64,000 nt of DNA from Streptomyces nitrosporeus (GTDB taxonomy: Bacteria; Actinomycetota; Actinomycetes; Streptomycetales; Streptomycetaceae): assembly GCF_008704555.1 (NCBI RefSeq), contig NZ_CP023702.1, forward strand, positions 1,488,001-1,552,000, given 5' to 3'. The position numbers and the translations under genes were made by a program. Below the pieces are notes generated by a model. That model was not told the DNA's origin and did not search any database. It worked only from the letters and a program-made list of their open reading frames with translations. Position 1 is the stretch's first letter. Each line of letters begins with the position of its first letter. This document shows, piece after piece, positions 60,323-64,000 of this stretch.

Positions 60323-60756
60323 CACGCACCACCGCCACCCTCCAGGATCTGGACTGGCTGCTCGACGGTCTGGTGGACTCGGTCGCCGAGACACTGAACG
60401 CCGTGCTGCTGTCCGACGACGGACTGGTGGTGAGCCACTCCCGGACCATCGAACGGTCCGACGCCGAGCGGCTCGCCGCGATATGCACCGGTCAGCAGAG
60501 CCTCGCCCGTGGGGTCGGCCAGCTGTTCAACGGCGGCACCGTGCACCAGGTCATCGTCGAACTCGCCGACCTGTGGCTCTTCATCATCACGGCCGGCCAG
60601 GGCACCCACCTCGCCGTCGTCGCCTCCCAGGAGGTCGACGCCGAGGTGATGTCGCTGGCGATGCACAACCTGGTCCAGCAGGTCGGCCAGAAGCTCACCG
60701 CTCCGGTGCGCGGTGAGTTCGACGCCTTCGGTACCGGGGACGGGCAGCGGATGTGA
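60319..60756 (+). CDS. cvnB: Roadblock/LC7-domain protein CvnB
   Basis: This 145-residue protein is a full roadblock/LC7 fold (LLDGLVDSVAETLNAVLLSD, LARGVGQLFNGGTVHQVIVE, DLWLFIITAGQGTHLAVVAS). In conservons it associates with the GTPase CvnD and probably regulates its nucleotide state. ATG 60319 overlaps the cvnA stop (ATGA). Confidence 0.95.
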   Translation: MTRTTATLQDLDWLLDGLVDSVAETLNAVLLSDDGLVVSHSRTIERSDAERLAAICTGQQSLARGVGQLFNGGTVHQVIVELADLWLFIITAGQGTHLAVVASQEVDAEVMSLAMHNLVQQVGQKLTAPVRGEFDAFGTGDGQRM

Positions 60757-61160
60757 CGCCCTACTGGGACGAGGAGGACCCCGAGGAGGACGCGGCCGGC
60801 ACCATGGTGCGGCCGTACACCATCACCCGTGGCAGGACCGCCCCCGAGCGGGACGACTTCAGCCTCATCACCGTGCTGACCACGGCCGACGAGCCGCTGG
60901 ACGAGCACGGGGTGCCTCTGCGCGCGGGCCGGCTCCAGCCTGAGCACCGCATCATCCTCGACCGTTGCCGGCGGCCGGCCGCGGTCGCGGAGGTATCCGC
61001 CGACCTCGACCTGCCGGTGTCGGTGACCAAGATCCTGCTGGCGGACCTGGTCGCCCAAGGGCTGCTGCTGGCCCGTGCCCCGCTGTCGGTGGCCCGGGCG
61101 TCCGGCGGCGCCGACATGGGCCTGCTGGCCGCTGTACGTGACGGACTCCGGAGACTCTGA
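60753..61160 (+). CDS. cvnC: DUF742-domain protein CvnC
   Basis: This 135-residue protein belongs to DUF742, the third conservon component: VRPYTITRGRTAP, then EHRIILDRCRRPAAVAEVSA, LPVSVTKILLADLVAQGLLL in a winged-helix-like pattern. It starts with GTG 60753 overlapping the cvnB stop (GTGA). Its biochemical role in the complex is unknown. Confidence 0.95.
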   Translation: MTPYWDEEDPEEDAAGTMVRPYTITRGRTAPERDDFSLITVLTTADEPLDEHGVPLRAGRLQPEHRIILDRCRRPAAVAEVSADLDLPVSVTKILLADLVAQGLLLARAPLSVARASGGADMGLLAAVRDGLRRL

Positions 61161-61166
61161 CCCAAG

Positions 61167-61736
61167 ATGACAACCAGCCAGACGGCGCCTTCCGCCGTCA
61201 AGATCCTCATAGCCGGTGGTTTCGGTGTCGGGAAGACCACCCTGGTGGGCGCCGTCAGCGAGGTCGCACCGCTGCGTACCGAGGAATACCTCACCAAGGC
61301 GAGCATCGGTGTCGACGACCTGGCCGGTGTCGGCCAGAAGGACACCACCACCGTGGCCCTGGACTTCGGCCGTATCACGGTCAGCCAGGAGCTGGTGGTC
61401 TACCTCTTCGGCACGCCCGGCCAGGAACGTTTCTGGTTCATGTGGAACGACCTGGTCAACGGCGCGCTCGGCGGTGTCGTGATCGCCGACACCCGCAGGC
61501 TCGACACCAGTTTCGCGTCCATCGACTTCTTCGAGAGCCGGGACATCCCCTTCGTGGTGGCGATCAACTGCTTCCACGGGCACAACACACGCTCCACCGA
61601 CGAGATCCGGGCCGCGCTCGACCTGGATCCGCATGTCCCGCTGCTGGTCGGCGACGTCCGCGAGCGGCCCTTCGGCCGCGATGTGCTGCTGGCTCTGGTC
61701 GACCACCTGATGAGCCTGCCCGCGGCGGTCGGCTGA
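61167..61736 (+). CDS. cvnD: Ras-like GTPase CvnD
   Basis: This 189-residue small GTPase has P-loop GGFGVGKTTLV at about 16-26 and G3-like FGTPGQERFWFM (Gly replaces the usual Asp). The position of the NKxD base-recognition motif reads NCFHGH, as is normal for conservon GTPases. It is the output switch of the conservon. It lies six bases after cvnC. Confidence 0.95.
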   Translation: MTTSQTAPSAVKILIAGGFGVGKTTLVGAVSEVAPLRTEEYLTKASIGVDDLAGVGQKDTTTVALDFGRITVSQELVVYLFGTPGQERFWFMWNDLVNGALGGVVIADTRRLDTSFASIDFFESRDIPFVVAINCFHGHNTRSTDEIRAALDLDPHVPLLVGDVRERPFGRDVLLALVDHLMSLPAAVG

Positions 61737-61808
61737 CCGCCGCCCGGCTCCCCCTGTCCCCCGTTTTCCCGTTCTTCCCCCGAACTTCTCGCCAGGAGAG
61801 ACTGACAC

Positions 61809-62942
61809 ATGGCAACACCCTTGCGTGTACTGGTACACGGTGGCGGTATCGGCGGGCTCACCTTCGCCGTCGCGCTCGCCCGAAGCGGCCACGCGGTGGA
61901 GGTCGTCGAGCTCCGCGACGAACTGGACGCCCTCGGCGTCGGCATCATCCAGCCGTCCAACGCCCTGCACGTCATGCGTGAGATCGGTGTGCTCGACGCC
62001 TGCGTCGCGGCCGGTTTCCCGTGGGAGGTGCTGACCATCTGCGACCCGGTCGGCAACACGCTGGCCAAGATCCCGCAGCCGCAGCTGGACGGCGCCCCCC
62101 ACGCCAACGGCATCCCGCGCCCCGAACTGGCGAGGATCCTCGGCGAGGCGGCCGTCGCCGCCGGGGTGCCGATCCGCTTCGGTACGACGATCGAGGAGCT
62201 GTCCGACGACGGCTCCGGGGTGGACGTCACCCTGTCCGACGGGTCGTCCTCCCGCTGGGACCTGGTCGTCGCCTTCGACGGCATCGGCTCGCCGCTGCGG
62301 AACCGGCTCTACGGTGACCGCTTCACCCCCGAGTACACCGGTTTCGCCAACTGGCGGGTCACCGTGCCCCGGCTGCCCGAGGTCCAGGGCGTCGTGATCA
62401 GCGTGGGCAGGACGTCCACCAAGGCGCTCCTCACCCCGATCACGGACGAGCTGATGTACCTGGCCGCCGTCACCGCCGAGGAGCCGGACTTCCGCCCGGA
62501 CCCGGCGCGGGCGCACGAGCAGCTGAAGGAGCGGCTCGCCGCGTTCGGCGGGCCCGTCGCCCAGTCCCTGACGAACGTCACGGGACCGGAGGGCATCGTG
62601 TACTCGCGGATCTCGCAGGTCACGGTGGAGGAGCCCTGGCACGTCGGCCGGGTCGTCCTCGCCGGTGACGCCGCGCACGCCAGCACCCCGAACCTCGCGC
62701 AGGGTGCGGCGATGGCCGTGGAGGACGCGCTGGTCCTGGTCCGGACACTGGACTCCGAGGACGACGTGGCCTCCGCGCTCGCCGCCTGGGAGGCCCGTCG
62801 GCGTCCCCGTGCCATGTTCGTTCAGAACCTGTCGCGGGCTCTCCTGAAGGAGGAGACGGGCAGCCCGACGACTCCCGAGGAGGACGAGCTCCTGAAGATC
62901 GGCATGCCGGGCGCCGCCCATGTGCTGGTGAAGCCGTACTGA
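61809..62942 (+). CDS. FAD-dependent monooxygenase downstream of the conservon
   Basis: This 377-residue flavoprotein has the dinucleotide loop VLVHGGGIGGLTFAVALARS at the start, the substrate-side DVTLSDGSSSRWDLVVAFDG, and the second FAD motif RVVLAGDAAHASTPNLAQGA near residue 280. It belongs to the PHBH-type single-component aromatic hydroxylases. ATG 61809 follows CAGGAGAG. The gap to cvnD is only 72 bases without a hairpin, so it is probably in the conservon operon, where a cytochrome P450 (cvnE) is often found; the flavoenzyme may take that place. Its substrate is unknown. Confidence 0.9.
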   Translation: MATPLRVLVHGGGIGGLTFAVALARSGHAVEVVELRDELDALGVGIIQPSNALHVMREIGVLDACVAAGFPWEVLTICDPVGNTLAKIPQPQLDGAPHANGIPRPELARILGEAAVAAGVPIRFGTTIEELSDDGSGVDVTLSDGSSSRWDLVVAFDGIGSPLRNRLYGDRFTPEYTGFANWRVTVPRLPEVQGVVISVGRTSTKALLTPITDELMYLAAVTAEEPDFRPDPARAHEQLKERLAAFGGPVAQSLTNVTGPEGIVYSRISQVTVEEPWHVGRVVLAGDAAHASTPNLAQGAAMAVEDALVLVRTLDSEDDVASALAAWEARRRPRAMFVQNLSRALLKEETGSPTTPEEDELLKIGMPGAAHVLVKPY

Positions 62943-63042
62943 CGTTCCTCCCTTCCGGGGGACGTCTTCCTTCCCCGGGCCGGCCGGGGGACCCGGGCTG
63001 TCCGGGGGAACCGGGCGGCCCGGGGACTCCGGGCGGCCGGGT

Positions 63043-63069
63043 GGGGCAGCCGTGCCGAACGGCTGCCCC
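63043..63069 (+). terminator. Rho-independent-like hairpin after the conservon operon
   Basis: GGGGCAGCCGT and ACGGCTGCCCC form a perfect 11-bp stem with a five-base loop followed by GTTCT. It lies 100 bases after the monooxygenase stop. The remaining bases up to the next start (63070-63313) hold no gene and should contain the promoter for the ATP-binding protein. Confidence 0.75.
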
Positions 63070-63313
63070 GTTCTCGTCCGGGCGGCAGGGAGCGGTCTTC
63101 GGGGGCCGCGTGGTGTGACTCACAGGCACGGGATAAACGATCCGTGAGACCGTGGTGCCGAAGGTCCTGTTTGTACCGGTCGGCGGACCCTGTGTCCCCG
63201 CTGCCGCACTTCGTAGGGTTGAGGCAGGTAGTCCTGTTCCCGGTCCTCCTGGTGCGCCGGTCCCGGTGCGGCCGTACCGGACCAGCAGTGCCGGAACAGA
63301 GGTCCTGGACAGG

Positions 63314-63808
63314 ATGTCTCGCTCCCGAACGGAAACCGCCTTGCCGCCCGACTCCCCCACTCACCCGCCGTCGTCCTCGCCGGGCGCCTGGCGTATCGCG
63401 CTGCCCCATTCCACCGCGGCCGTGCCGATCGCCCGCGCCCTGGTCCGGACGGCGCTGGCGGACATCGACATGTCGGCGGACTGCGACACGGCCGAGCTGC
63501 TCACGGCGGAGCTGGTCGCCAACGCCGTGGAGCACACCGGGGGCGCGGGGCCGATCGAGCTGGTGGTGGAGCTGATGGCGACCGGCTGCCAGGTGGAGGT
63601 CCACGACCGTGATCCGGAGCCGCCCGGGGACCTGTCCCGGCCGGGCCCCGGCAGCGAGCCGGACCCCTGGCAGGAGCACGGCCGCGGACTGCTGCTGATC
63701 CGTACGCTCAGTTCCGCCTGCGGTCACCGCGCCACGGAGCACGGCAAGGCGGTGTGGTTCACGCTTCCGGCGATACCGGCCCAGCCGGGTCCGTCGCCGC
63801 GGAGCTGA
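63314..63808 (+). CDS. RsbW-like ATP-binding protein
   Basis: This 164-residue protein has an HATPase_c_2 domain: LLTAELVANAVEHTGG as N-box, VEVHDRDPEPP as G1 and HGRGLLLIRTLSSACG as G2. Such single-domain proteins are common in Streptomyces and may act as anti-sigma-factor kinases or as unlinked ATPase domains. ATG 63314 lacks a well-spaced ribosome-binding site, so a different start nearby is possible. Its 3' end overlaps the convergent permease gene by 50 bases. Confidence 0.85.
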   Translation: MSRSRTETALPPDSPTHPPSSSPGAWRIALPHSTAAVPIARALVRTALADIDMSADCDTAELLTAELVANAVEHTGGAGPIELVVELMATGCQVEVHDRDPEPPGDLSRPGPGSEPDPWQEHGRGLLLIRTLSSACGHRATEHGKAVWFTLPAIPAQPGPSPRS

Positions 63809-64000
63809 CCAGCCGCGACCTGCCGCGGCCGTAGCAGGAGTAGACGAGGGCGCCGACGGCCAGGAAGGCCGCGAACTGCACCCAGGTCGTCCAGCCCGTG
63901 CCGTACATCAGGTACACGCAGAAACCGACGCCCAGGACCGGGCTGACCGGGTACAGCGGTACCCGGAAGGAGCGCTTGAGCTCCGGGTTCCGGCGGCGCA
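63759..64000 (-). CDS. Amino-acid permease, C-terminal end (5' part outside window)
   Basis: The last 80 codons are visible. The translated end reads RRRNPELKRSFRVPLYPVSP, then a hydrophobic span (VLGVGFCVYLMYG), another (WVQFAAFLAVGALVYSCYG) and a polar tail ending SPEA. This is the characteristic C-terminus of APC-family cationic amino-acid transporters. The stop is at 63759-63761, within the 3' end of the convergent ATPase gene. Confidence 0.85.
   Translation of the reverse strand, partial: RRRNPELKRSFRVPLYPVSPVLGVGFCVYLMYGTGWTTWVQFAAFLAVGALVYSCYGRGRSRLVSSAATDPAGPVSPEA

Noticed and set aside
1..64000. tRNA, rRNA or CRISPR loci
   Set aside because: No cloverleaf, rRNA-like block or regularly spaced repeat-spacer pattern was found; the repeats present are short tandem or inverted types.

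Overview
The window is high-GC actinobacterial DNA, almost certainly from Streptomyces or a close relative. Nearly every third codon position in the genes is G or C, many genes start with GTG, and there are ATGA/GTGA stop-start overlaps. The gene set also fits: a SARP regulator with an NB-ARC-type domain, a conservon (cvnABCD), a sugar-transferase-led exopolysaccharide locus, an Mrp antiporter operon and degenerate Tn3-family DNA. I found no rRNA, tRNA or CRISPR array.

1-18.3 kb is a ribosomally synthesised peptide (RiPP) locus. A minus-strand operon runs leftwards from 14374 and leaves the window at base 1. It encodes a leader-binding/E1-like protein, a YcaO cyclodehydratase ending in a PxPxP motif, a double-nitroreductase (SagB-type) dehydrogenase, a split LanB-type dehydratase (glutamylation protein plus a stand-alone SpaB_C protein), an M50 protease with an N-terminal PqqD/RRE-like segment, an ABC exporter pair and a second YcaO. 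Together these should install azol(in)es and dehydroamino acids, cleave the leader and export the product. A SARP gene, a small secreted peptide and a divergent LuxR-type regulator sit upstream. No precursor peptide gene was recognised here, so it probably lies to the left. A modular tandem-repeat array occupies the operon leader.

18.35-22.26 kb is a decayed Tn3-family transposon with 48-bp terminal inverted repeats. Its transposase has lost its catalytic core and its serine recombinase is frameshifted. It carries one intact DUF1963-like cargo gene. A 225-bp miniature element flanked by TA duplications has inserted inside its left inverted repeat.

22.3-49.0 kb starts with an XRE/TPR-type regulator and continues as a surface-polysaccharide locus: polyprenyl-phosphate sugar transferase, GDP-fucose genes (gmd and fcl), three glycosyltransferases, Wzy-like polymerase, Wzx-like flippase, a Wzz/BY-kinase-like protein without a Walker A lysine, a cytidylyltransferase and a CDP-alcohol phosphotransferase. 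Secreted proteins are embedded in it: a beta-propeller/LamG protein, a lipoprotein, and a 1641-residue polymorphic toxin (ricin-like lectin, alanine-rich coiled coil, Hint, RNase A-like C-terminus) followed by a candidate immunity gene.

49.1-56.2 kb holds a SnoaL-like gene and the mrpACDEFG Na+/H+ antiporter operon. 56.4-62.9 kb holds a ferredoxin/CDGSH iron-sulfur protein and, divergently, cvnABCD followed by an FAD monooxygenase. The right end has an RsbW-like ATP-binding protein and the C-terminal end of an amino-acid permease that runs out of the window.
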